From the NCBI GenBank assembly GCA_964035545.1, contig OZ037765.1:34549504-34609503 (forward strand): a stretch of 60,000 nt of DNA, read 5' to 3'. The position numbers were made by a program, and so were the translations under genes. The stretch is from Bugula neritina. Lineage: Eukaryota; Bryozoa; Gymnolaemata; Cheilostomatida; Bugulidae. Position 1 is the first letter of the stretch, and the number at the start of each line of letters is the position of its first letter. Under the pieces are notes generated by a model. That model ran no database searches. It worked only from the letters and a program-made list of their open reading frames with translations, and was not told the DNA's origin. Shown one piece after another: positions 38,501 to 52,468 of this stretch.

Positions 38501-41500
38501 CGGGGACTGCCCCTCGCCCTTGAGTAGGGCACTGAGGGAGTGCCTCTGTCGCATCACCCAGCGACGGGCCTACGTCTTCCTCCTGAACAGAGTGAAAACG
38601 GCCCAGCATCGACCCAGCCGGGAGCTTGATAGACTCGGTATAGGGGTTGACGCACTGCACTAAGATCTCCCCTTGCTCAGTCAGCTGATTCAGACTGCTG
38701 GCAAGTTGGATCTTTTCGTGCGCGCCTTCAACTACCCCGAGTCCAGAGATCCGGCTATTATTCACCCTGCAGTGAATGGTAGCCCGGGAGCGGCCTGGTA
38801 TGATACGGTTGCGTACTATTTGCACACCTCCCACTAAAGGGCGGCCGAACTTGTCGACGCAGGCGAGTTCCCGCCCGGACATCATCATTGCAGATTTGCT
38901 AAAATCTATGTGACATCCGTGCCGTTTTAGGAACGGCATCCCGAGGATGGCATCCTCCTTGAGCTGACTGACGATGAACATCTCTTGGATCGTTTGATCA
39001 CGGACTCGTCCCGTCAGCTCAATTATACCATAGAAGGGAAGGCACGACCCGTCAGCTAGGGTGCCGTACTCCCCTTCGTATGATTCCATCTCGCCCCTGA
39101 CCCTAGCACTGAGGGTGTCGAAGAGTTGGCGGCTTAAGAGGTTCGTGGTACAGCCCGAATCAATGAGGAAAGTAACAGCTTTGCCTTCCAGTTTACCGGG
39201 CAAAAAATAGCTGTTCCCATGGGGCTGCACCTGAACTCTCTCTTCAGGCCTTACTCTCGCAGGGAGTACCTCCTTCGCTTTGGGTCGCGAAGTAGGTCTC
39301 TTGGGGCGGTGGTAGGTAGGCCTCGGGGGTGCCGAGGCTAGATTCCCGGCTACCTTTGTGGGCTCCCATCCAGATTCTTGGGCTTGTAGCCCTGCGAATC
39401 TGTTGTGAAGGGGCATAGAAAAGGCAGCCGCGGGGCGAAGCCCCTTGCTGGTCCGTCGTGGTTGTTGCCACTGTTGGTTGCCAGTACGCGGTACCCGTCT
39501 GGGTGACCTGCGTTTCTTCTTTCCTGGGGTTTCATCGTCGGCCCGCAGGAGGTGGGAACATCTGCGGGCCGCGGTAGTTTAACCCCTGATTTAGGAAGGG
39601 ACAGTATCGGCGGAAATGCCCTTGATTTCCGCACTCCCAGCAAAAGCTGACTGTTTCTCCCTGTGGCGGCGCCGGTGGCCGCATGGGCTCAGGGGCGGTA
39701 CTCACTGGGGTTTGTGGTGTCAGTGTTGCTATCAGCTTGGCTAGCATGTCTGTCAGTTGAGTGACTTTCAATGCCGTCGCCAACTGGGACACGGCAGCCG
39801 CGGCGGGGGTTTCCTCCCCTTGTCCCGCGGCCGTGTCTGCGCGGTCTATCTCCACTTGACGGGAGCTTCCGCGACTTTTATGCATTTGATTAGCTAGGAG
39901 GTAAGCTTCCCCCTCAGTCAGAGCATCTTCAACGGTGGTGACTCCCCTAGCTAGAAACTGGTGGTGGAGACCCAGATCGTCGACAGATGCTATGAAAGCG
40001 TCGAGGGTATACCTCTCGCGGTTGACTGGGGGCAAGTCGCTGTACGCGATCTGTGCCAGCTTCATGACCGCGGCGGCGTGCTCCCGCAGCGGGGTGCGGG
40101 GATCACGCCGCAACCTCTGCAATCGGGCCCTGGCATCTGTAGCAGAGAGGCCGAAGCGGGCCCGCAGAGAAGCAAAGATATTATCAATGTCTACGCCCAG
40201 CCCATAAGGCTTGGCTTTGTCCATCAATGCCATTCTAAGCTTCAGCAAGGCCACCCTAGGGGGCCACTGGGCGACGTCCATTACGTCGCTAAACTCTTGG
40301 ATAAATTGTTCCACCTCCTCTTCACCCGTGAAGGTGGGCGCCTTTAACCGGTAGCGGTCTTCAGTTAGTTCTCGCGGAACCCTTCGCTCTTCTACTACAT
40401 GGTTAACAGGCATTGTCTCTACAGCATTGTCTCTACGCTCACCTTCTACTGCCGGTGGTTGAGTTCCAGCATTCTCAGTCTCCATCTTGGATGCACTATC
40501 CCACCGCTGCCACCACTGTTATGTTTTTCAGATTTAGGGTTGATATGCTATCCAGAGAGCCTACTTATTTGCTATAGAACTGCACCAGGATAAGTCGAGT
40601 GAACGAGTATATTTTACACACAATTATACATTATAAAAACGATACAATACATCCAGACAAGTTATACATCTAATCTATTTGACACTCTAGCTTCGACTGA
40701 CTTAGCAGCGGGAAACTATAATTGCTGCTAACTATCAAATACGCTAATTGGCTATCCATTGTTCCGGGTCGATTACGCGACCCTACATGTTGTGCTGCTG
40801 GTAGTTCCACGAACCACCACACCATGATAATTTCTATAAAAAAACGTACTTCCGCCATGAAAACTGCTTGAAATAATTTTAAGATGCTGCTGACTAGCAA
40901 AATAATATGCTTCCTATAAATTTGCTTATTTTAACTAATTAATATTTATTATTATCAATATTACTAAAATATTGACTATTTAATTTAGTTACAATGCCGT
41001 AATGTTTGCCATGTGCATTATGCCCGCGCTTTTTGCTTTTTTTCAATAAAAGCTTATTCACACGATCAACGAATTGGACAAATAGCGGACCAAAATGGCA
41101 CGACGAATACAAATTTTGTTAGTTTTGGATCACGTGATCGGACAATTGCGTCAATTGCGCCAAACTAGCGTTCTTTGATTGGTCTGACAGCAGAAAAGTT
41201 TGTTCGTTTTGGACCACGTGATCGACTTTTCACAGTTTCGTTGGAACCTGACCCAGCTAGGTTTCAGCTGACGAATTTTATCTGATCGCACATCATTGGC
41301 TTATTTAAAAAAGCAAAAAGCGCGGGCATAATGCACATGGCAAACATTGCGGCATTGTAACTAAACTAAATAATCAATATTTTAGTAATATTAATAATAA
41401 TAATTGCTAATTAATTAAAATGAGCAAATTTGTAGGAAGCATATTATTTTGCTAGTCAGCAGCATTTTAAAATTATTTCAAGCAGTTTTCATGACGGAAG

Positions 41501-44500
41501 TACGTTTTTTTTTTATAGAAATCATCATAGCTTGACCAGCTGCACTGTATCAGTATGATCTTTGTGATCCTGAATACAAAGATGCACGTAGGCAACTGAG
41601 TTGATGTGCACAATGAGTAGCAGTGACTTGAAAAAAGTTAAAATGTAGTTAAATTGAAACTGATGCAACTGAATCATTTCACCTAAAGTAGACACTACCA
41701 ACTTCTATTATATTTCATAATTGTTCCAGCTAAAAAGTCTTAGCTATAGTTTTTTCATAGAGAAACTACTATAAAACAGGTCATTCTAATTTCTTATTTA
41801 GCAACAACAAAATTATAAATAGAATAAGTAATGAAAGGCTATGAAAAAATAAATAATCAGTTTGAGTTTGATATAAAAACACGAACATGGTGATGGTATT
41901 GCAGTTTCACGTGTCATTTTTATTTCCTTCTAACAGTCCAACTTTTGTTGAACATAAATCTACTAAATTTTTAGCTTTTGTTTAGCTAGTAAATTTTAAA
42001 TTTGTCATCATTTAAATGTTTCATAGTTGATAATAATTATTTTATTGACGCAAAATTTTTAGCTGTTTATCGTTAAATTTAACTAGTAACAACTTTACTA
42101 GTAAAAGCACTGTTGCTAAGCAACTATACACTACTATTGCGACAAAGAGGTGCGATGTTTGTTAGTTGGGCATTCGTCGGACCCAACGAACATAAAAACG
42201 TCGTGTGTGAATAAGCTATTGAAACATTAAGTATAGTGAGTATATAATTACCTGAGAGTTACTCGAAGTATATAGGCATGACACTGAAGTATCGAAAGAA
42301 CAATAAAGTGGGGTCTGGCCGGCCAGGGGAAATACAAGGACCAAACGTATAGTACTGATTTATAATTAATTTATCACAAAGTCTATCGGCGTGTTTATCT
42401 ACTGTAGGCTGACATCTTTCATCTCGTAGTCTCTCGTTCGTCCTTGACCCAATATGTATTTTAATAAACAAATGCACATGACATTATAACGTAGCATCTC
42501 GCTAGTCCGTAATTAGTGATAAACAAAAGACACATAATAATATAACATCTCCCTTCTTAAGCAGGTGACTTCCTTCTATAACATTGTGATTAAGGTTGCT
42601 GAGATTAATAATATGATACAAGTATACATGATTAATATGGATTGGGGATTAACAATGAAACTAAATAACTATGTACAGGGTGGGAAACGGCTAATAGCTT
42701 ATCCCATGTGGAAGTCCTTGTATTTAGCGGGGAGGACTCCACGGTTGCTTCTGGGTTGACGCTCTGGTGGTGGTGCCGCGTTCCTGAGAGGTGTTGCAGG
42801 CAGGGCAGGCATGTGGGGGGATTCATTAGGAGCATCCCCAACATCAGTATCAGCAGCATCAGCGACACTAAGGGTCTGTGTGTTATCTGGTTTGAGGTGA
42901 ACACGATTCCTACGCACTATAGACTGACCGTTGTCAACCAAGTAGGATCTGGGGGAGTTATGCTGTTCGACAATCATTCCTGGCGACCATTCTTTGTCAG
43001 TGCTTGACCTGATTAGTGCAGGAGTCCCAGGTTCCAGATCAGCCAACGGCCGTGCATGGCGGTCATGGTACTTCTTCTGCAAGTTTTGGTTGGCTATTAG
43101 CTGTTGGCTAGCCTCAATAACAACTGGTTTAAGCGACTCGGCAGTGATTGGCAAATCACTTCTTAGGGCTCTGTTGAACAGAAGCTCAGCTGGACTGAAA
43201 GCACAGCCAGTGATAGGAGATTGCCTGTATCTGAGTAGTGACCTGTATATATCCTCTCTTTCATCCTCACATTTTTTTAGAAAGGCTTTCATCGTTTGCA
43301 CATAACGCTCAGCCATTCCATTGGACTTAGGGTAGTGCGGACTAGATGTCACAATGGTGAAGCACCAGCTTGATGCAAAAGTCTGCATGACTCTACTGCT
43401 GAAAGGCATGTTGTCCGCCAGAATGGACACTGGTACCCCGTGTACAGCAAATATGGATTTCAATGCCAAAACCACGTCTTCAGCAGTCTTTCTCCTGAGT
43501 AATCTCAGCTCGGGGAAGTGAGAGTAACAGTCCACAACTACCAACTACCAAGTAATCATTATTCTTATAGGACAGTATATCCATAGCCACTTTATTTCAT
43601 GGTAGACTTGGCAGCTCATGAGACATTAACGGCTCTTTCTGTTGACGGTTGGAAAACTTAGCGCAGGTGAGGCAACTTGACACTTCATTCCGTATATCAG
43701 TAGATAGCCCAGGCCAATAGAATGATTTCCTCGCAAGCTCTCTGCATTTCTCAACGCCCAGGTGGCCCATGTGTAGCGACTTTAGAATGTGCTTCCTCTG
43801 TGACTTCCGAACTATAAGCCGCTCTTCAACGTAAAGAAATCCATCCACATCATAGATGTCAGATCTAACATTCCAGTAGGGTTGGATTTCTGTGGGGGCC
43901 TGACTCCGTCTACTCCATGACCAACCATCTTGCAGTGCTTTTTTCAGACTGTCCAGTGTCGGGTCTTCAGCATATGACTGTCTCATCTCATTCATGGTGC
44001 TATCATCGGTTTCTAAGTCATGAACCATCACAACTTCACCTTCGAGATCACACTGATCATTTGTAACGCGCTGAAGGTAGGCTCGGGATAGTGTGTCAGC
44101 AATATATAAATACTTGCCCGGAACATATGTGAACTCAGCTATCCGGTATCTTTGTAGTCGCAGAAGTAGTCTTTGCAGCCTTGGGATGCCTTGTGCAACG
44201 ACTTGTTCATTATCGGGACGAGAGGTTTATGATCCGTCTGTATGTGAACAGCACGTCCATAGAGGTAGCTGTGAAAGCGCTCACAGCCGAACACAACTGC
44301 TAGCAGCTCCTTATCTATTTGGGGATAGTTGCACTCAGTCTCAGTTAAGCTGCGTGAAGCGTATGCAACAGGTTTACCTTCCTGTAGTAACACTGCACCA
44401 AGTCCCGACTTTGAAGCGTCAACTTGTAAATGCGCATCCTTGGTAACATCAAAATACTGCAAGACAGGTTCGGATGTAAGCAAGCATTTAATTACCTGGA

Positions 44501-47500
44501 AGCTTTCCATTTGTTCTTTGGACCACACCCACTGACTATCACTCTTCAGTAGCACTCTCAAGGGCTCAGTACAGGCTGACATGTTGGGTATGTAGGCTCT
44601 TAGAAAATTGAGAGTACCAATCAGTCTTTGTACTCCCTCTCGGTCTGTTGGGTCAGGCATGGCCTCAATAGCAGCTATCTTGTCTGGGTCAGGACGCAGA
44701 CCATCTTTCGATACTATATGGCCTAAATAGCGTACCTCCGTCTGATTCAACTGAATCTTCTTGCGATTAAACTTCACATTAGCCTCTTTGGCCTTTACCA
44801 ATAGCTTTCTCAGATTGGCATCATGTTCCTGTTGTGTCTTTCCAGCTACAATGATGTCATCAAAATACACTGAGACACCAGGCAAGTCTCCAAATATTTG
44901 CTCCACCTTCTTCTCAAAGACTTCAGCACTTGAGTGAAGACCAAATGGAAGTCTATCAAAACAGTAGCGACCATATGGGGTGTTGAACGTTGTGAGCAGA
45001 CTACTCTCTTTGGTCAAGGCTACATGCCAGTATCCATGTTTCATGTCCATGATGGTGTAGTATTGCATACCATTGAATCTGAAGGCAATGTCTTCTAATG
45101 TGGGTATCTTGTGATGTTCTCGTCTCACTGCTCTGTTCAGGTCCTTGGGGTCTAGGCATATACGAACCGACCCATCTTTCTTTTCAACGCATACCATACT
45201 ACTCACCCAGTTGGTTGGTACGTCAACCTTAGATATGATTCCAGATGCCTCCATATCATCCAGCTCCTTTTTCACTTTGTCTAACATACTGAGTGGGACA
45301 CGTCTTGGATGATGAACCACAGGCTTCACACTCTCGTCAACACATATCTCGTGCTCTCCATCAAGTCTGCCAACTCCTTCAAACACCTCAGGGAACTCCT
45401 GAAGTATCGAGGTTGACAACTGATCAACTCTGCGGATCAGACCAAAAAATTCAGCAGCCTCGAGGCCAAGTATGGGAGGAAGGTCCTCATCAACCACCTC
45501 GAAGTGGACACTCTGGCTATGCTCCTTGTGGTTCACGGTGAGTTGAACTGCACCCACATTCTTGACCTTGGTCTTATTATAGCCGTAAAGGCATACAAAA
45601 GTGGGCTTTAGAGTAGCACCAAGTGACTGAACGGTTCTTAGGTTGATGCAATTTGTTTCAGCTCCAGTATCAATCTTAAACTGAATATCATTGGCCTTTC
45701 CTTTGTCACTGACCTTCATCGGAAGAATCTAAGATTTCAATTTAGATTCATTAGAAAGAGCACCAACAGCACCTATGAACAAGCTATTCATTTGTTTCGC
45801 TGCAAGAGCTTTGCCTTTGCAGACTTTCTCAAAGTGATTTTTCTTCCCGCAGTTATGACATGTCTGGCCATAAGCAGGACATCTACCTTTGGCATGTGTA
45901 TATCCACAAAATTTGCAATCTATGTTGTCCTTACGTGTGTTACTTCTGGTTTTATTTTGCGTAGCGCCAGGCTGACTCTGCACAGTGCTGACTGCAGCAT
46001 CATTTATCTCATTGACTGTCTTTATAGTAGTATCACCGGCAGCCATCCTTGACATCTGCTGTTTGGTAATCTCAGCAGCACGGATGTCATCTAAGGCACT
46101 CTCAAGTTTAACGTTTTTGTCACGGAGTAGCCGCTCCTTCAGCTTTCCATCAGTGAGTCCAAACACAATTCTGCAGAGAAGCATTCGGTCTCGCAATTCG
46201 CCAAAATCACATTTTGTAGCTTGAGTTTTTAGACGTTTCACAAAGGTGTCAATGGGCTCTCCATCACTCTGACTGAGAGACCAAAAAACAAACCATTCAT
46301 ACAACACGTTACGCCGGGGATTGCAATAGGCTTCAAACTGCTCCAAAACATCAGCCACAACATCCTTGCTTTTACCTGCGCGAAAGTCAAATTGACCATA
46401 AATCTCAGTAGCTTCCTCACCAGCCTGGTTCAGAAGTATAGCAACCTGACGTCTATTAATACCCGCATTCTCAGGAGGAGGCTCTTGGCCACTCTCTTGA
46501 GGCTTCAAAATCAAATCACTTGCAAGCAAATAATTTTCCAAGGCCCTTCTCCACTTCCTCCAATTGTCTGACACATTACCTTCAAATGATAATTCTCCAG
46601 GGGCCTTCAAACCTTCCATGACAGCTCCAAGGCAGACCAACACAGTCCACAACAACAAACAACTAAAAGCTAAACAATCACCACTCCAGTGGCAAAGTAG
46701 GGTGCGAGTACGATCTAGCTGCCACCATGAAACATTAAGTATAGTGAGTATATAATTACCTGAGAGTTACTCGAAGTATATAGGCATGACACTGAAGTAT
46801 CGAAAGAACAATAAAGTGGGGTCTGGCCGGCCAGGGGAAATACAAGGACCAAAAGTATAGTACTGATTTATAATTAATTTATCACAAAGTCTATCGGCGT
46901 GTTTATCTACTGTAGGCTGACATCTTTCATCTCGTAGTCTCTCGTTCGTCCTTGACCCAATATGTATTTTAATAAACAAATGCACATGACATTATAACGT
47001 AGCATCTCGCTAGTCCATAATTAGTGATAAACAAAAGACACATAATAATATAACAGCTATAATAGCTTATTCACACACGACGTTTTTTGTTCGTTGGGTT
47101 CGACGAATGCCCAACTAACAATCATCGCACCTCTTTGTCGCGCCAGCTGCAATAGTAGTGTATAGTTGCTTAGCAACAGTGCTTTTACTAGTAAAGTTGT
47201 GACTAGTTATAGAAATCATCATAGCTTGACCACCTGCACTGTATCAGTATGATCTTTGTGATCCTGAATACAAAGATGCACGTAAGCAACTGAGTTGATG
47301 TGCACAATGAGTAGCAGTGACTTGAAAAAAAGTTAAAATGTAGTTAAATTGAAACTGATGCAACTGAATCATTTCACCTAAAGTAGACACTACCAACTTC
47401 TATTTTATTTTATAATAGTTCCAGCTGAAACATCTTAGCTATAGTTCTTTCATAAAAAAACTACTATAAAACAGGTCATTTTAATTTTTTATTTAGCAAC

Positions 47501-50500
47501 AATAAAAAGTATAAGTAGAATAAGTAATGAAAGGCTACGAAAAAATAAATAATCAATTTGAGTTTGATATAAAAGCACGACTACGGCATTGCAGTTTTAC
47601 GGGTCATTTTCATTTCCTTTTCACAGTCCAACTGTTGTTAAACATAAATCTACTAAATCTTTAGCTTTTGTTTAGCTAATAAATTTGTCATAATTTAAAT
47701 GTTTCATATTTGATTATAATTATTTTATTAACGCAGAATTTTTACTTAGTTATCGCTAAATTTAACTAGTCACAACTTTACTAGTAAAAGCACTGTTGCT
47801 AAGCAACTATACACTACTATTGCAGCTGGCGCGACAAAGAGGTGCGATGATTGTTAGTTGGGCATTCGTCGAACCCAACGAACAAAAAACGTCGTGTGTG
47901 AATAAGCTATAAGCCAATGATGTGCGATCAGATAACATTCGTCAGCTGAAACCTAGCTGGGTCAGGTTCCAACGAAACTGTGAAAAGTCGATCACGTGAT
48001 CCAAAACGAACAAACTTTTCTGCTGTCAGACCAATCAAAGAATGCTAGTTTGGCGCAATTGACACAACTGTCCGATCACGTGATCCAAAACTAACAAACT
48101 TTGTATTCGTCGTGCCATTTTGGTCCGCTATTCGTCCAATTCGTTAATCGTGTGAATAAGCTAGCAGTCGACGCAGAGTCGTCCCTGATACTAACTAACT
48201 CCATAACAATAAGCATAACGCTAGCATCTTCTACCAAGCACGCTAAGCCTAGGGCCACACGGTGCGTATTTTCGCATGCGAAAATTGAAATCACAAGTAG
48301 CAAAGGTGTCCACTGTGAGCGTTGAGAAAACGTTGCACTTGTCGCTCTGCATTTTCAACGCAAGTGCGAATCGTCTCTGTCGTCGTCACCTAATTGGCTG
48401 GTAGTGATTAAGCGAGCCCAATTTCGTTATTTTAGTGCTAAATTCCAGTAAATTGCGTTTTATTGAAAGCGAGTGCGATTTAAAAATGAAAGCTTTATTT
48501 ATCACGCATCACTGACGCTACAGTGGACACCTTTGCTACTTGTGGTTTCAATTTTCGCATGCGAAAATACGCACCGTGTGGCCCTAGGCTAACTGCCAGT
48601 GCAAATCATCTACACCTTCTATTAAGCTGATTGGCTATCCTGCGTGAGGTTGTTGATTCTATTTAACTAGTCTTGCCTTGTTTAACTGCGTACATCAGTA
48701 GCTAGCAATAATTGTCCAGCCGAGTATAAGAGAGATTTTACGCATTCTAATTGTCAGCCATTACGATGATTGATCCTTTGCACTTGTAGACATCATGCCA
48801 AGCGTATAGAGAATAAGCCACGAGGAGTTATCCTTTCGATAATAACATAAACTAAAATCCCTTACAATATTATAATATACCTCAGCGGGCTCAGTATAAC
48901 ATTATATTATATCTCAGTATAACATTATAATATATCTCAGTATAACATTATAATATATCTCAGTATAATATTATAATATATCTCAGTATAACATTATATT
49001 ATACCTCAGTATAATATTATAATATATCTCAGTATAATATTATAATATATCTCAGTATAATATAATATATCTCAGTATAATATTATAATATATCTCAGTA
49101 TAACATTATAATATATCTCAGTATAACATTATATTATACCTCAGTATAATATTATAATATATTTTAGTATAACATTATAATATATTTCAGTATAATATTA
49201 TAATATATCTCAGTATAACATTATAATATATCTCAGTATAATATATTATATCTCAGTATAACATTATAATATATCTCAGTATAATATTATAATATATCTC
49301 AGTATAATATTATAATATATCTCAGTATAACATTATATAATATAGCTCAGTATAATATTATAATATATCTCAGTATAACATTATAATATATCTCAGTATA
49401 ACAATATGTTATATATCAGTATAATATTATAATATATCTCATAATATAGACATAATTATAATAATATAAGTCACTCTGATTATGGTAAAATATTACGTCA
49501 TAAGTTTCTGCACAATTATATTGACTTTATGTTTATATATATATTGTATTTATTTTAGTATTATTCTACACTATAATATAATACACACCTGTTTGGTAGA
49601 GTTGACAGTTTACAGTAACTCATGTACAACACTCTCAATGATAGTAAGGATGTGAATATATTGTCAGGTAGACCTTCAGATAGGTTAGTTGCTGATATAT
49701 CCAATACCTTAAGATTCTTCAGTGAAGATATGCTGTAACATAACATACAGGTAGAAAATCATGAAAGGTAATTGAACTATATACTGTACATTCTACTCAA
49801 CGGTATCATAAGAGGTCACTTATGAGCTTTTCATAATGTTATAGCAACTTTATATACCAATATTTATCAGAGTAAAAAGTTCCAAGTTGTCACACCATGT
49901 CTTACATCTGATAGAATAGAATAGTAAAGACATGACATCACATATATTATGTATAATGATTTATATAATGTAATTAATTGATACAAGTCAGTTTATGTAC
50001 ATCACAAAAGATTAGAAGCTTCTACACCATTATTCAATAATATATTTATATATTGTATTTATTCTAGTATCATTCTACACTATAATATAATACACACCTG
50101 ATTGGTAGAGTTGACAGTTTACAGTGACTCATGTCTAACTCTCTCAATGATAGTAAGGATGTGAATATATTGTCAGGTAGACCTTCAGATAGGTTATTCG
50201 CTGATATATCCAATACCTCAAGATTCTTCAGTGAATATATGCTGTAACATAACGAAAAGGTAGAAAGTTAACCTACTATATAAAAGTAATATTATTGAAT
50301 AAGAATAATTTAGTTTTATTTAACTCTTGATCTGACCACTAAGAGTCAGATAAATAATACAGCAGTTGCTACTAAGGCTCAGGTTATTTCAAAGAGAAAG
50401 AGAAATATATAATAGCTTCACATTACACTCAGCTACAAGAGAGTATCTAACTTATATGGATATAATTTTATACTATAACAAATTTTATACCTGGTGCCAA

Positions 50501-52391
50501 TATAAACTGTTACACAGCAAAATAATTTATTAGAGGAGTAAGTGAGAAGTTGTTATACCATTTCTATCTGAGTACATATCTAATAGAATAGAATACAATA
50601 ATTGACTTGTGACCTATAATATACATAGAGTCTAGTTGACTCAATAAAGATAGTGCAGATAACTTCATAATGTATAATATATTACACACCTGTTTGGTAG
50701 AGTTGACAGTTTACAGTACTCCATGTGCAGCTCTCTCAACGATAGTAAGTATCTGAATATATTGTCAGGTAGACCTTCAGATAGGTTATTATGTGATATA
50801 TTCAATACTTCAAGATTCTTCAGTGAAGATATGCTGTAACATAACGAAAAGGTAGTAAGTTGACCTACTATATAAAAGTAATATTATTGAATAAGAATAA
50901 TTTAGTTTTATTTAACTCTTGATCTGACCACTAAGAGTCAGATAAATAATACAGCAGTTGCTACTAAGGCTCGGGTTATTTCAAAGAGAAAGAGAAATGT
51001 ATAACAGCTTCACATTACACTCAGCTACAAGAGAGTATCTAACTTATTTGGATATAATTTTATATTATAACAAATTTTATACCTGGTGCCAATATAAACT
51101 GTTACACAGCAAAATAATTTATTAGAGGAGTAAGTGAGAAGTTGTTATACCATTTCTATCTGAGTACATATCTAATAGAATAGAATACAATAATTGACTT
51201 GTGACGTATAATATACACAGAGTCTAGTTGACTCAATAAAGATAGTGCAGATAACTTCATAATGTATAATATGATACACACTTGTTTGGTAGAGTTGAGA
51301 GTTTACAGTAACTCATGTCTAACTCTCTCAATGATAGTAAGGATGTGAATATATTGTCAGGTAGACCTTCAGATAATTTATTCCCTGATATATTCAATAC
51401 CTCAAGATTATTCAGTGAAGATATGCTGTAACATAACATACAGATATGATAACGTATTAACTTATATATACTCATCACATATTGGTTTGTTTTAAATTGA
51501 AACATAAATAGAAATACAATAAACAAGGTAAATAATACTAAAGCTAGTGTTAGTGCGAGGAGAGAAAACTCCACATTCTACTACAAAATAATATCTCACT
51601 TATGAATATATTTTTATATTATAATATAGTACCTGGTCCAGTCAGCATTACTCTCTACTCCAGATACCCTCAGATGTGTGAGATGAGGAAACAGTTTGTT
51701 GATATTTGGAGGAATGTCATCCTCCAGTACAACATGAGTAACTGTATGATGTTTACTTATATCATTGGCCTCTTCTATAGTGTAGGGTGTAGTATCATTC
51801 TTCATCCACTTATCATCAGCTCCATCTATACTGGATGTGTTGAACCACACCTCGTACTTCTCTATAAAATATTCACCACTTTATAAATAATAACTTTGAT
51901 ATCAAATAATAGAGTGTCTCAACACTATAAACAGTATTGAAGTAAACTTGGATATTTTATAACTTCAAAATACATCCTGTGATATATTCTGACAGGTGAA
52001 AGGGTAGCCACGTTGTTTATACTTCTGTACAGTATATGTTATAGTATAATATAATATAATATAATATAATATAATATAATATAATATGGTATATGTCAGT
52101 ATAATAGTTATAGTATAATAGTTATAGTATAATAGTTATAGTGTAATAGTTATAGTATAATAGTTATAGTATGATAGTTATAGTATAATAGTTATAGTAT
52201 AATAGTTATAGTATAATAGTTATAGTGTAATAGTTATAGTATAAAAGTTATAGTATGATAGTTATAGTATGATAGTTTTAGTATAATAGTTACAGTATAA
52301 TAGTTATAGTATAATGTTAAAGTATAATAGTTATAGTACAATAGTTATAGTATAATAGTTATAGCATAATAGTTATAGTATAATAGTTATA

Positions 52392-52468
<77 letters not shown>

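Larger units (their letters stand above)
33321..40821 (-). mobile_element. Ty3/gypsy LTR retrotransposon III, young
   Basis: Both LTRs are 305 bp (33321..33625, 40517..40821) and differ at only two positions by eye, so insertion is recent. The interior on the minus strand is gag, pol and a third ORF. Flanks CTAT (33317..33320) and CCAT (40822..40825) are consistent with a 4-bp target duplication with one later change; the uninterrupted sequence is recoverable from the opposite fold-back arm. It shares family traits with II (primer site, Gag, third ORF). Confidence 0.95.
42220..47055 (-). mobile_element. Ty3/gypsy LTR retrotransposon IV, different lineage, young
   Basis: Both LTRs are 328 bp (42220..42547, 46728..47055) with TG/CA ends and about two differences. 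There is a 5-bp target duplication GCTAT (42215..42219, 47056..47060) and a purine tract AAGAAGGGAGA. Gag has two zinc knuckles, unlike I-III, and the pol sequence is clearly divergent. Total length is 4.8 kb with no third ORF. The insertion separates two adjacent fold-back units. Confidence 0.96.
23773..48162. mobile_element. Large composite fold-back DNA transposon with nested insertions
   Basis: Both ends carry AGCTTATTCACAC termini, and the 12-mer TAGCAGTCGACG flanks it directly (23761..23772 and 48162..48173), a size typical of Mutator-like or fold-back target duplications. The core is a giant inverted repeat. Arm 1 is 31387..31649 plus 32208..32287 plus 32957..33320. Arm 2 is 41513..42219 (about 0.7 kb each). 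Between them is a second inverted repeat (40835..41047 / 41311..41512) enclosing a further small element. A shorter derivative follows at 47061..47910. No transposase ORF is visible. Elements II, III, IV and two solo LTRs inserted into it later. Confidence 0.65.

Noticed and set aside
49561-51574. LRR exons as an independent short LRR gene
   Set aside because: There is no stop or poly(A) signal specific to them, and their phase matches both exon 2 upstream and the Roc exon at 23173.
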